Positions 32,959-41,561 of a stretch of DNA of 41,746 nucleotides are shown here, piece by piece. Both the position numbers and the translations under genes were made by a program. Origin of the DNA: Bergeyella porcorum (GTDB lineage Bacteria > Bacteroidota > Bacteroidia > Flavobacteriales > Weeksellaceae); NCBI RefSeq assembly GCF_042427575.1, contig NZ_JBHMFD010000010.1, positions 1-41,746 of the forward strand. The letters run 5' to 3'. Under the pieces are notes generated by a model. It made no database searches, had not been told where the DNA came from, and saw only the letters and a list, made by a program, of their open reading frames with translations. Every line of letters begins with the position of its first letter. The stretch's first letter is position 1.

Positions 32959-33036
32959 ATGGAAAATTTACATCCAAAAGACAGTTTAGCGATTATCGAG
33001 ACTGTTACCAGCAAGTGTAACAGACGACAGTGCTAA
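32959..33036 (+). pseudogene. 5' fragment of a gene cut at a putative cassette junction
   Basis: An ATG with proper distance from the TATATTTG promoter opens MENLHPKDSLAIIET, then runs into unrelated sequence and stops after 25 codons. The pattern LxIIExx resembles the start of small Bacteroidota membrane proteins of unknown function, but this is weak. The break falls at the GTTACC motif that recurs at 39370, so insertion of the copper module probably truncated it. Confidence 0.5.
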
Positions 33037-33037
33037 A
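33002..33037. other. Putative cassette-junction site A
   Basis: CTGTTACCAGCAAGTGTAAC followed by AGACGACAGTGCTAAAA aligns with CCGTTACAGGCAAGCGTA and GGACGACTGTGCTAAAA at 39368-39402, with one short gap. It lies at the left boundary of the copper module, exactly where an upstream reading frame is cut. From here to 33270 there is no supportable gene. Confidence 0.5.
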
Positions 33038-33270
33038 ATTAAACGGACGACCAAAATTTGAACATTCACACAAGGGCAAGCCATTTTGAAAAGCGACCAA
33101 CATATAGACGTTATTACTAACGGACAGCGAGAAACCCGACACGCTGACCTACCCCATTTTTTTTTGCCAACGCAAATTTTTTAAAAACAATTTTTAGCCA
33201 ACCGCACAAATAACACATTTGGTTTTGCCCCAACACACAAGCCAACCCTTCACAGAAAAAAGAACCATTT

Positions 33271-33302
33271 TTTGCCCCCGAACGAAAAAATTTATATCTT
33301 TG
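33271..33302 (+). promoter_or_regulatory. Promoter of the copper-resistance genes
   Basis: TTTG (33271-33274), 20 bases, then TATCTTTG (33295-33302): a very good Bacteroidota -33/-7 pair, 14 bases before the first start codon. No CsoR/CueR-like dyad was recognised. Confidence 0.75.
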
Positions 33303-33316
33303 CAATAAGATAATAA

Positions 33317-33688
33317 ATGACAAAACAGATTTACATATTACTCATAGCATTGCTTGGTTTCTTTTTGATACCAACACTGACTTATGCTTGTAATAAATCT
33401 CACACACAAACCGAAAAATCTTGTTGCGACAAAAAAACTTCACAGACAGACAAAAATGACTGTTGCAAAAATAAAAGTTCGCATAACCAAAAAGACAATG
33501 ACGATTGTGGGGGCAAATGCGGACATTCATCTTGCTATTGCCCTACAGTTAGTTTTGGCTTTATTCCTTCTACACCTGAACTCAAATACAATTTATTAGT
33601 TGTTGCTCAAAAACAATTCTTTCTTTGTTCAGACCCATACTTTTCTTCGGGTCATCACTCCATTTGGCTACCACCAAAAATTAGCTAA
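33317..33688 (+). CDS. Exported Cys/His-rich small protein, probably metal-binding
   Basis: A 123-residue protein with a signal peptide (about 1-24, LTYAC). The mature N-terminal half is packed with Cys, Lys, Asp and His: CNKSHTQTEKSCCDKK, then NDCCKNKSS, then CGGKCGHSSCYC. This would suit binding of Cu(I) or another soft metal in the periplasm; a cysteine just after the signal could also be lipidated. The C-terminal half (PTVSFGFIPSTPELKYNLLV) looks structured. I do not know a named family. It is the first gene after the copper-module promoter and precedes an HMA-DUF3347 protein, a Cu-ATPase and a multicopper oxidase. Confidence 0.72.
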   Translation: MTKQIYILLIALLGFFLIPTLTYACNKSHTQTEKSCCDKKTSQTDKNDCCKNKSSHNQKDNDDCGGKCGHSSCYCPTVSFGFIPSTPELKYNLLVVAQKQFFLCSDPYFSSGHHSIWLPPKIS

Positions 33689-33782
33689 ACCCTTGCCTTG
33701 ACAGCCATAGGACTGTCCAATTGAAAGCAAATAACTTGCTTTCACAATTTATTATTTTCAAAAATCAAAAAATTTTTCAAAA

Positions 33783-34631
33783 ATGAAATCATTAAAATAT
33801 ATAATGACTGCATTGGTAATGCTGTCATTCGGAATGAGCAACGCTCAAATTAAAAACGCCAAAACCGAAACCGTAAAAATTTACGGAAACTGCGGTATGT
33901 GTGAAACCACCATAGAAAATGCAGGAAATGTAAAGAAAGTAGCCCAAGTGGATTGGAACAAAGACACAAAAATGGCTACCATTACCTACGATGTCAAAAA
34001 GACGAACCAGGACGAAATCTTGAAACGTATCGCTTTAGCCGGTTATGACAGCGATAAATTCCTTGCACCCGATGATGTGTATGCAAAACTGCCTGAATGT
34101 TGCCTGTACGAACGGGTGAACAAACCTGTTGCAAAAGCAGAATCGAAAACGGAGACACACGACCATTCCAGTCATACCGCATCTACAGAAATGCAGGAAG
34201 TAAACCAACTGAAATCTGTTTTTAACAACTATTTTTCGGTAAAAGATGCATTGGTAAAATCTGACGCAAACACCACTTCCACTAAAGCAAAAGACTTGCT
34301 AACCGCTCTTGACGCTGTGCAAATGAATAAACTATCAAACGAGGAACATACGGTTTGGATGAAAGTAATGAAAGACCTTGCCTTTGATGCAGGACACATT
34401 GCTGAAACCAAAGATGTGGCACATCAGCGAGACCATTTTATGAGCCTTTCAAAAAATATGTACGAACTGATAAAAGTTTCAAATCAGGAAACGCCTGTTT
34501 ATTATCAACATTGCCCAATGGCGAACAAAGGCAAAGGAGCAAATTGGTTGAGCAAAGAAAATGCGATTAAAAACCCTTATTACGGTTCACAAATGCTAAC
34601 GTGTGGTAGTACAGTTGAAACTATAAAGTAA
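33783..34631 (+). CDS. Exported heavy-metal-associated plus DUF3347 protein
   Basis: A 282-residue periplasmic protein with a signal peptide (about 1-21, GMSNAQ). An HMA-type metal-binding domain (about 28-95) carries the Cu-binding pair in GNCGMC (Cys37, Cys40). A His-rich linker (THDHSSHTA, about 123-133) joins it to a DUF3347 domain (about 140-225) that ends with a second soft-metal region YYQHCPMANKGKGANW, like the tail of CusB-type efflux adaptors. It probably binds and hands over periplasmic copper or silver. It lies between the Cys-rich peptide and the Cu-ATPase; a hairpin at 34637-34673 separates it from the latter. Confidence 0.86.
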   Translation: MKSLKYIMTALVMLSFGMSNAQIKNAKTETVKIYGNCGMCETTIENAGNVKKVAQVDWNKDTKMATITYDVKKTNQDEILKRIALAGYDSDKFLAPDDVYAKLPECCLYERVNKPVAKAESKTETHDHSSHTASTEMQEVNQLKSVFNNYFSVKDALVKSDANTTSTKAKDLLTALDAVQMNKLSNEEHTVWMKVMKDLAFDAGHIAETKDVAHQRDHFMSLSKNMYELIKVSNQETPVYYQHCPMANKGKGANWLSKENAIKNPYYGSQMLTCGSTVETIK

Positions 34632-34636
34632 CCAAC

Positions 34637-34674
34637 AAAGCAATGAAGTGGTAAAGTCCATCTTCATTGCTTTT
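34637..34674 (+). terminator. Attenuator-like hairpin before the Cu-ATPase gene
   Basis: AAAGCAATGAAG (34637-34648) pairs perfectly with CTTCATTGCTTT (34662-34673), then only one more T. The T-tract is short, so partial termination or mRNA processing is likelier than a full stop. Confidence 0.6.
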
Positions 34675-34690
34675 CAAAAGTTAAAAGAAT

Positions 34691-36841
34691 ATGAAAAAAT
34701 ATACCTGTCCGATGCACTTACAAGTGATAAAGGACAAACCAGGGAAATGTCCACTTTGCGGAATGGATTTAGTTCCAATGAGTGGAGCAAAAAATGAAGC
34801 TCACAGCCATCACGGACACCATCATCATCACGACCATAAAGAACATTCCACACATAGCGACGAACATAACCATCATCATTCCGATAGTGGTTACGATAAA
34901 CACGAAGGACATCATACCCACGATTTCCTCAAACGTTTTTGGGTAAGTTTAATCATTACCGTTCCCATTTTGCTCTTATCGCAAATGATACAGGAATGGT
35001 TTGGTTTCACGGTTGCTTTTCCTGGAGATAAATATGTGCTATTGGCGCTGGGAACTTTTATTTACATCTATGGGGGAATGCCATTTCTGAAAGGAATAGT
35101 AGGCGAAATAAAAGCCAAAGCTATTGGGATGATGACATTGGTGGCAATCGCTATTTCAGTCGCTTACATCTATTCGGTTGCCGTCGTTTTTGGTCTGCCG
35201 GGAATGGACTTCTTTTGGGAACTGGCAACTCTTATCGTGATTATGCTTTTGGGACATTGGTTAGAAATGCGTTCTACTATGGCAGCTTCAAAAGCATTGC
35301 AGTCATTGGTGGCACTTTTACCAAACGATGTTACGGTGGAGCGAAATGGTGAAACCATAAAAATAAAACTCGAAAACCTAAAAAACGGTGAAACCATTAT
35401 CATCAAACCCGGTGAAAAAATTCCTGCCGATGGAACGATTGTAGATGGCGTTTCTTATGTAAACGAAAGTATGCTTACGGGCGAAAGTGTTCCGGTAAAA
35501 AAAGAAAAAGACGGAAAAGTAATTGCAGGTTCTATCAATGGCGAAGGTGCGTTAAGTGTTACGGCAACAGGAGTAGGCAAAGACAGTTATCTCAATAAGG
35601 TAATCAACTTGGTTCAGGATGCACAGGCAGCAAAATCGAATACGCAAAACCTTGCCGATAAAGTAGCTAAATGGCTCACCTTTCTTGCTATTGCAGTAGG
35701 CGTAATCACTTTTATTTATTGGTTCAGCAGTAGCGGAGATATTGCGTTTGCATTGGAAAGAATGGTTACGGTAATGGTTACGGCTTGTCCCCACGCTTTG
35801 GGTGTGGCTATTCCGTTGGTGGTTGCCATTTCTACAACGCTTTCGGCTACCAATGGTTTGCTCATTCGCAATCGTACCGCATTTGAAACTACCCGAAAAC
35901 TATCCACGATTATTTTCGACAAGACAGGAACGCTTACCAAAGGTTCTCACGCAGTAGAAAAAGTGATCCCACTTACTGATAAATATTCTGCTGATGAAAT
36001 GATACAATATGCAGCAGCCGTTCAGCAATATTCCGAACACCACATTGCAAAAGGTATTTTGAAAATGCTGGCAGAAAGAAACCTTGAACTATGGAAGTCG
36101 GAGAATTTCAGCTATATGGCAGGCATAGGTGTCAAAGCATTAGTAAACGGAAAGGAAATAGTAGCGGCAGGACCTAATTATTTCAAACAAAATAATCTTA
36201 CAGAGCCTGAAACGCCCAAAGAAATCAATCAAAGCATTGAAACAGTCAACTATGTTTTTATTGATAATGAAGTTATCGGTATTATCACGTTGGCAGACAG
36301 CATTCGTGAGGGTTCGCAAGAAGCCATTGATGAGTTAAGAAAGATGAATATCAAATCCATTCTGCTTACAGGCGACAATGAAAAAATTGCAAAAGCAGTT
36401 TCTGAACAATTGGGAATGGACGGTTATATCGCCAATGTATTGCCTCACGAAAAACAGGAAAAAGTCAAGGAATATCAAGCCAAAGGTGAAGTGGTTGCTA
36501 TGACTGGCGATGGTGTAAATGATGCACCCGCACTGGCACAAGCAGATGTAGGTATTGCAGTTGGTTCAGGTACGGATGTAGCAGCCGAAACAGCCGACAT
36601 TATTCTAGTAAACAGCGACCCGAGAGATGTGGTAAAGATGATTGACTTCGGAAAACGGACATATAAAAAAATGGTTCAAAACCTGCTTTGGGCAGTTGGC
36701 TACAATGTGATAGCCATACCACTGGCAGCAGGCGTGCTTTATCCGAATTTCGCTTTAAGTCCTGCAATGGGTGCGGTTTTGATGAGCGTAAGTACAATTG
36801 TGGTTGCCATAAATGCAAGCCTTTTAAAAATTAATAAATAA
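34691..36841 (+). CDS. copB: Copper-translocating P1B-type ATPase (CPH / CopB-type)
   Basis: A 716-residue inner-membrane heavy-metal pump. The N-terminus has a CPMH...CPLCGMDLVP metal-binding domain (residues 6-29), then a very His-rich stretch (39-76). Eight hydrophobic helices follow. The translocation motif is CPH (366-368), not CPC, which marks the CopB/P1B-3 group associated with Cu(II) or Ag efflux. TGES is at 264-267, the phosphorylated Asp410 lies in DKTGT, and the hinge GDGVNDAP is near 610. The multicopper oxidase starts 10 bases downstream, so the two are one unit for pumping and detoxifying periplasmic copper. Confidence 0.94.
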   Translation: MKKYTCPMHLQVIKDKPGKCPLCGMDLVPMSGAKNEAHSHHGHHHHHDHKEHSTHSDEHNHHHSDSGYDKHEGHHTHDFLKRFWVSLIITVPILLLSQMIQEWFGFTVAFPGDKYVLLALGTFIYIYGGMPFLKGIVGEIKAKAIGMMTLVAIAISVAYIYSVAVVFGLPGMDFFWELATLIVIMLLGHWLEMRSTMAASKALQSLVALLPNDVTVERNGETIKIKLENLKNGETIIIKPGEKIPADGTIVDGVSYVNESMLTGESVPVKKEKDGKVIAGSINGEGALSVTATGVGKDSYLNKVINLVQDAQAAKSNTQNLADKVAKWLTFLAIAVGVITFIYWFSSSGDIAFALERMVTVMVTACPHALGVAIPLVVAISTTLSATNGLLIRNRTAFETTRKLSTIIFDKTGTLTKGSHAVEKVIPLTDKYSADEMIQYAAAVQQYSEHHIAKGILKMLAERNLELWKSENFSYMAGIGVKALVNGKEIVAAGPNYFKQNNLTEPETPKEINQSIETVNYVFIDNEVIGIITLADSIREGSQEAIDELRKMNIKSILLTGDNEKIAKAVSEQLGMDGYIANVLPHEKQEKVKEYQAKGEVVAMTGDGVNDAPALAQADVGIAVGSGTDVAAETADIILVNSDPRDVVKMIDFGKRTYKKMVQNLLWAVGYNVIAIPLAAGVLYPNFALSPAMGAVLMSVSTIVVAINASLLKINK

Positions 36842-36851
36842 AAATTCTGAA

Positions 36852-39122
36852 ATGGATATACAAAATATTTTCTCAAAAAAACTGTTGCCGATAGCCATAA
36901 TGCTATTAACAACAACTTCACTCTTTGCCCAAAAAGTAGTTCGTTATGATTTGTACGTAAAAGACACACTTGTAAACTATGCAGGAAAAGAAAAAAGAGC
37001 GATTGCCGTAAACGGACAAATACCTATGCCTACCCTAACTTTTACAGAAGGTGATACTGCCGAAATTGTAGTACACAACCAATTAAAAGAAAGTACTTCT
37101 TTGCATTGGCACGGTGTGTTTTTACCCAATAAAGAAGATGGGGTGCCTTGGCTTACGCAAAAACCCATTGAACCCGGAACAACATACACCTATCGTTTTC
37201 CTATTATCCAAACTGGAACGCATTGGTATCATTCACATTCTGGCTTGCAAGAGCAGATTGGTATGTACGGCAGTTTTATAATGAAGAAAAAGGATGATGA
37301 TAAAACCTTTAGAAAAGGAATTGATGATTTACCCACCGTACCCATTATTATAAGCGAATGGACAAATCTAAACCCCAATAACATCAACCGAATGTTGCAT
37401 AATGCCAATGATTGGGCTGCCATCAAAAAAAATGCAACACAGTCTTATGCAGAAGCTATTAGAGAAGGACATTTCAAAACAAAACTCACCAACGAATGGA
37501 AACGGATGTTGGCAATGGATGTAAGCGATGTGTATTATGACAAAATTTTAATCAACGGAAACCATACTACCGATTTAAAAACTGTTGAAGGTAAAACATT
37601 AAAAGCAGGCGATAAAGTACGGTTGCGAGTTTCAAATGGTGGAGCTTCGTCCTATTTTTGGTTGCGGTATGCAGGCGGTAAAATAACAGTAGTTGCAAAT
37701 GACGGCAACGATGTAGAACCTGTGGAAGTAGATAGATTAATCATTGCAGTTTCCGAAACTTACGATATTGTAGTAACCATTCCCGAAGAGGGCATTGCCT
37801 ATGAATTTTTAGCCACAACCGAAGACCGTACACAATCAGCAAGCTATTTCGTAGGCAATGGCATTAAACAACTCATTTCCCCTCTTCCAAAATTGAAATA
37901 TTTTGAAGGAATGAAGATGATGAACGATATGATGAAGATGAATGGTGATTTGGACGATATGGGAATGAAAATGAGTCTGAACCAAATGGATATGAACGTG
38001 GTAATGTATCCCGAAATTACAGGCGATACTAAGCAGAAAGAAGACCATAACCAACACAATATGGATATGGAAAACGACCCAAACCGTTACGATGCAAATG
38101 CTTTAGGGGAAATTAAAACCCTGAATTATGCAATGTTGCAATCGCCATACAATACTTCACTTCCCAAAGATGCTCCAGTAAAAGAATTAAAATTTACCCT
38201 CACCGGAAATATGAACCGTTATGTGTGGAGTATGGATAATAAAATACTTTCAGAAGTTGATAAAATACCAGTTAAGAAAGGAGAAATTCTACGCATCACT
38301 ATTTACAATAACTCTATGATGCGACACCCAATGCACTTGCACGGTTTTGATTTTAGGGTAATCAATGGCAAAGGCGAGTATTCACCACTCAAAAATGTGT
38401 TGGATATAATGCCAATGGAAACGGATACCATCGAGTTTTTGGCAAACGAAGAAGGAGATTGGTTTTTTCATTGTCATATCTTATATCATATGATGGGCGG
38501 GATGAATAGGGTTTTTGCAGTTGATGACTACCAAAATCCATACTTGCCCAATAAAAAACAAGCCTATAATAAATTGCAAAGAGAAAGCAATATGCCACAT
38601 TTTATGGCTCAAAATGATTTTGCTACCAATGGCAATGATGGTGAAGCAATGGTTCAAAATGCAAGATGGTCTTTAGGTACTGAATGGCGATTAGGCTATA
38701 ACGATATGCACGGTTACGAAATAGAAACACACCTTGGAAGATACATTGGAAAAATGCAATGGTTTATGCCATTTGTCGGCTTCGATTGGCGGTACAGAAA
38801 AATGGGAATGGATGAACACGAAAAGAACATATTTGGACAAACCAACAAGAAAGACACCCGCAGGGCGTTCAGTTTAGGTTTTATGTACACATTGCCAATG
38901 TTGGTTAATTTTCAGGCAGAAGTTTATCACGATGGAATTGTACGATTGTCATTGATGCGTGAAGACATTCCTATTTCAAAAAGAATAAGAGCAGGTTTTA
39001 TGGTAAACACCGACAAAGAATATATGGTTGAATTAAGTTATGTTTTGAACAAAAATATGGGACTTAGAACGCATTACGATAGCGATATGGGACTTGGAAT
39101 CGGACTGTCTTTGAATTATTAA
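36852..39122 (+). CDS. Multicopper oxidase fused to a C-terminal beta-barrel-like domain
   Basis: A 756-residue exported protein (signal about 1-26, SLFAQ). Four copper-site blocks of a CopA/PcoA-type oxidase are seen: HWHG (85-88), HWYHSH (124-129), HPMHLHG (492-498) and HCHILYH (540-546). A Met-rich linker (about 345-410, KMMNDMMKMNGDLDDMGMKM) probably binds Cu(I). After about residue 605 an extra ~150 residues have alternating aromatic strands (LGRYIGKMQWFMPFVGFDW, FSLGFMYTLPM) and end LSLNY, like an outer-membrane barrel of CopB/PcoB type. The fusion could anchor oxidase to the outer membrane. It oxidises periplasmic Cu(I) to the less toxic Cu(II). Confidence 0.9.
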   Translation: MDIQNIFSKKLLPIAIMLLTTTSLFAQKVVRYDLYVKDTLVNYAGKEKRAIAVNGQIPMPTLTFTEGDTAEIVVHNQLKESTSLHWHGVFLPNKEDGVPWLTQKPIEPGTTYTYRFPIIQTGTHWYHSHSGLQEQIGMYGSFIMKKKDDDKTFRKGIDDLPTVPIIISEWTNLNPNNINRMLHNANDWAAIKKNATQSYAEAIREGHFKTKLTNEWKRMLAMDVSDVYYDKILINGNHTTDLKTVEGKTLKAGDKVRLRVSNGGASSYFWLRYAGGKITVVANDGNDVEPVEVDRLIIAVSETYDIVVTIPEEGIAYEFLATTEDRTQSASYFVGNGIKQLISPLPKLKYFEGMKMMNDMMKMNGDLDDMGMKMSLNQMDMNVVMYPEITGDTKQKEDHNQHNMDMENDPNRYDANALGEIKTLNYAMLQSPYNTSLPKDAPVKELKFTLTGNMNRYVWSMDNKILSEVDKIPVKKGEILRITIYNNSMMRHPMHLHGFDFRVINGKGEYSPLKNVLDIMPMETDTIEFLANEEGDWFFHCHILYHMMGGMNRVFAVDDYQNPYLPNKKQAYNKLQRESNMPHFMAQNDFATNGNDGEAMVQNARWSLGTEWRLGYNDMHGYEIETHLGRYIGKMQWFMPFVGFDWRYRKMGMDEHEKNIFGQTNKKDTRRAFSLGFMYTLPMLVNFQAEVYHDGIVRLSLMREDIPISKRIRAGFMVNTDKEYMVELSYVLNKNMGLRTHYDSDMGLGIGLSLNY

Positions 39123-39132
39123 AACCCTCACC

Positions 39133-39201
39133 AAAGCCATACACATTGCCAAGTCGCACCAGCCGGCACGCAAACCAAAACTTGGCAAAGAGTATGGCTT
39201 T
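39133..39201. other. Two-step perfect hairpin after the multicopper oxidase
   Basis: Outer stem AAAGCCATAC (39133-39142) pairs with GTATGGCTTT (39192-39201). After a symmetric 3x3 internal loop, inner stem TTGCCAAGT (39146-39154) pairs with ACTTGGCAA (39180-39188) around a 25-base loop rich in CGCACC/GGCACGC. There is no T-tract, so it is not a standard terminator. The geometry resembles a folded recombination site of gene cassettes. Confidence 0.6.
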
Positions 39202-39350
39202 CCCAACACTGACAGACGAACAGAACGAGAAAAACAACGAAGGCACAACATCACCTATACGCAAGCAGGGGTTTCGTGCTTCGTAGGACAGGAAAGTGTT
39301 ATATTTGATGTTTAGTTCTTCGTAAGAAGTTTAGTGCTAAAAATCCCCGC

Positions 39351-39402
39351 CTTCGCAAAGCGGCAAACCGTTACAGGCAAGCGTAGGACGACTGTGCTAA
39401 AA
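39351..39402. other. Putative cassette-junction site B
   Basis: CTTCGCAAAGC (39351-39361), then AACCGTTACAGGCAAGCG and GGACGACTGTGCTAAAA. The left part matches site C at 41663-41694 and the right part matches site A at 33002-33037. It lies between the copper module and the ABC-F module. The gap 39202-39512 shows no supportable gene. Confidence 0.5.
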
Positions 39403-39512
39403 AAATCGAACTAAAACAGAAATGACTGAAAACCTAAAAAAATAGATAAAACATAAAGTTTTTCGCTTTTTACTTGTAGGAAATGGGGCTGTTCGAAAAG
39501 AGTGGCTTCTTG

Positions 39513-39648
39513 GTATCTAATAAATAGAATTTTATAAACACAAGAGCAGAAGTTTTTTCAATCTTCTGTTTTTTTTTAAAAAATATTTGATTTATAAAAT
39601 AAAACAGTTTATATTTGCGTCGTATTTAACTCATAAATTATTTTTCAA
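39513..39648. repeat. ~135-bp direct repeat, copy 2
   Basis: Nearly identical to 32824-32957, including the terminator (CAGAAG 39547-39552 with CTTCTG 39563-39568, then T's) and TATATTTG at 39610-39617. The operator palindrome is degraded (TTTAT-AAA-ATAAA remains). No ATG in frame with the copy-1 gene follows. Confidence 0.85.
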
Positions 39649-39703
39649 CTATATACAAAATTATAAATAAAATAGATATACGCAATATATATGTGCAAAA
39701 TAA

Positions 39704-39771
39704 ACGAATGTTCGTATATTTGGGCGTTGGTGGCAATACGAACCGAACTCTCGAAAAAAATTGTAGCTTTG
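39704..39771 (+). promoter_or_regulatory. Stacked promoter elements before the ABC-F gene
   Basis: ACGAATGTTCGT (39704-39715) is an inverted repeat touching TATATTTG (39715-39722), as in TetR-type repressor sites. A second -7 element, TAGCTTTG, lies at 39764-39771. Together with the repeat's TATATTTG at 39610 there are three candidate promoters in 160 bases. Confidence 0.5.
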
Positions 39772-39890
39772 CACCATAAAATTAAAAGTAAGCGAAAAAT
39801 GTAAAAAAATAATTTCTTTCAGACCTTCAGAAAACAGTGAACTCGAAATCGAGTTTGGCTGATTTGTTTAATATCTAAAAGGAAGAAATT
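39772..39890 (+). promoter_or_regulatory. Structured leader of the ABC-F gene
   Basis: About 110 bases of leader after the last -7 element. It contains an ATG directly followed by TAA (39799-39804) and the strong short hairpin AACTCGA-AA-TCGAGTT (39840-39855), 35 bases before the start codon. Such leaders can control ABC-F genes by ribosome stalling, but this is only suggested by position. Confidence 0.35.
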
Positions 39891-41480
39891 ATGCTTACTA
39901 TTCAAAATTTATCATATACACATCTTAACAAAGATTTACTGTTCAGCGACATCAATCTGACGGTAAATAATCACGGAAAAATTGCATTAATTGGCAACAA
40001 TGGTGTTGGAAAATCTACCTTGCTGAAAATTATTGCCAAAGAATTACAACCGTCTGACGGACTGTTGAAAGTCGAAACGCAACCGTATTATATTCCGCAA
40101 ATTTTCGGGCAATTCAATCATTTAACCATTGCACAAGCCTTGCTAATTGATGAAAAACTGAACGCTTTGAAAGAAATTCTGAACGGAAATGTATCGGAAG
40201 AAAATTTCAGTTTGCTCAATGACGATTGGACGATAGAAGACCGTTGTAGGGAAGCCTTGAACTATTGGAATTTGTCTAATTTAGACTTGTCTCAAAAAAT
40301 GGAAACATTGAGCGGAGGACAGAAAACCAAAGTGTTTTTGGCAGGAATTTCCATTCACCAACCCGAGTTGGTTTTGTTGGACGAGCCGAGTAATCATTTG
40401 GATAATTCGGGAAGAAATATTTTGTATGATTTCATCGAAAACACAAAAAGCACCTTGATTATCGTAAGCCACGATAGAAAATTATTAAATATTCTGGATA
40501 CCGTTTGCGAACTGAACAAAAACGGAATTAAAGTTTATGGAGGTAATTATGATTTTTACAAAGAGCAAAAAGAAATTGAAATCAATGCGATAAGCCAAGA
40601 TATACACAGCAAAGAAAAGGCGTTGAAGAAAGCGAAAGAAAAAGAACGTGAAACCACAGAACGGCAACAAAGATTAGATGTCCGAGCCAAGAAAAATTTA
40701 GGCAAAGCAGGACTTCCGAAAATAGTTTCCAATACGTGGAAAAACAGTGCAGAGCGGAGTACCGCCAAAATTGCGGGTGTTCACACAGAAAAAATCGGGA
40801 ATATCAAACAAGAGCTTCAAAACCTGCGTTCTTCGCTTTCGGAAACCGACCAAATGAAATTCGGGTTTGACAACGCCAAACTACATAAAGGCAAAAAGTT
40901 GTTCGTTGCCGAAAATATCAATTTTAGTTATGAAAACGGAAACTATTTGTGGACGGAAAATCTTAACTTTCAAATTGTAAGTGGAGAACGAATTGCCATA
41001 AAAGGTACAAACGGTTCGGGAAAAACAACCTTGATAAAAGTGATTTTGAGAAATCTGAAACCACAAATCGGGACGGTTTTTATCGCAGAAAATAAATCGG
41101 TTTATATCGACCAGGATTATTCTTTGATTGACAATAATCTGACAGTTTACGAACAGGCACAAGTGTTTAACACGACTGCATTGCAGGAACACGAAATTAA
41201 AATTCGGTTGAACCGGTTTTTGTTCACAAGAGAAGATTGGGGTAAATCTTGTAACGCTTTGAGTGGTGGAGAAAGAATGCGTTTAATGCTATGCTGTTTA
41301 AGTATCGGCAATCAATCACCCGATATGATTATTTTGGACGAGCCGACCAACAACTTAGACATTCAAAATATTGAAATTCTGACGAATGCAATCAACGATT
41401 ATCAGGGAACATTGCTTGTCATTTCTCACGATGAAACTTTTTTGGAGCAAATCAATATTAAACGGAAAATAGCACTGTGA
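39891..41480 (+). CDS. ABC-F family ATPase, probable ribosome-protection type
   Basis: A 529-residue soluble protein with two ABC cassettes and no membrane segments. First cassette: Walker A GNNGVGKS (35-42), signature LSGGQKTKV, Walker B LVLLDEPSNHLD. Second cassette: Walker A GTNGSGKT, signature LSGGERMRL, Walker B MIILDEPTNNLD. The linker between them (about 235-315) is long, charged and helical (KEKALKKAKEKERETTERQQR), the part that reaches into the ribosome in ABC-F proteins. Family members either tune translation or displace ribosome-targeting antibiotics; the mobile context and leader favour the resistance type, but specificity cannot be read from sequence. It is intact, monocistronic, and followed by a strong terminator. 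Confidence 0.9.
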   Translation: MLTIQNLSYTHLNKDLLFSDINLTVNNHGKIALIGNNGVGKSTLLKIIAKELQPSDGLLKVETQPYYIPQIFGQFNHLTIAQALLIDEKLNALKEILNGNVSEENFSLLNDDWTIEDRCREALNYWNLSNLDLSQKMETLSGGQKTKVFLAGISIHQPELVLLDEPSNHLDNSGRNILYDFIENTKSTLIIVSHDRKLLNILDTVCELNKNGIKVYGGNYDFYKEQKEIEINAISQDIHSKEKALKKAKEKERETTERQQRLDVRAKKNLGKAGLPKIVSNTWKNSAERSTAKIAGVHTEKIGNIKQELQNLRSSLSETDQMKFGFDNAKLHKGKKLFVAENINFSYENGNYLWTENLNFQIVSGERIAIKGTNGSGKTTLIKVILRNLKPQIGTVFIAENKSVYIDQDYSLIDNNLTVYEQAQVFNTTALQEHEIKIRLNRFLFTREDWGKSCNALSGGERMRLMLCCLSIGNQSPDMIILDEPTNNLDIQNIEILTNAINDYQGTLLVISHDETFLEQINIKRKIAL

Positions 41481-41561
41481 ACAACCAGTACTGCCACCAA
41501 CAAGGGTTTTGCAAAATGGCGGGTTAAGTAATAGTTGAAAGTTTTCTGCTTCGTAATCCGC

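Noticed and set aside
33117..33323. Minus-strand 68-codon open frame upstream of the copper genes
   Set aside because: It covers the promoter of the copper genes and matches no family.
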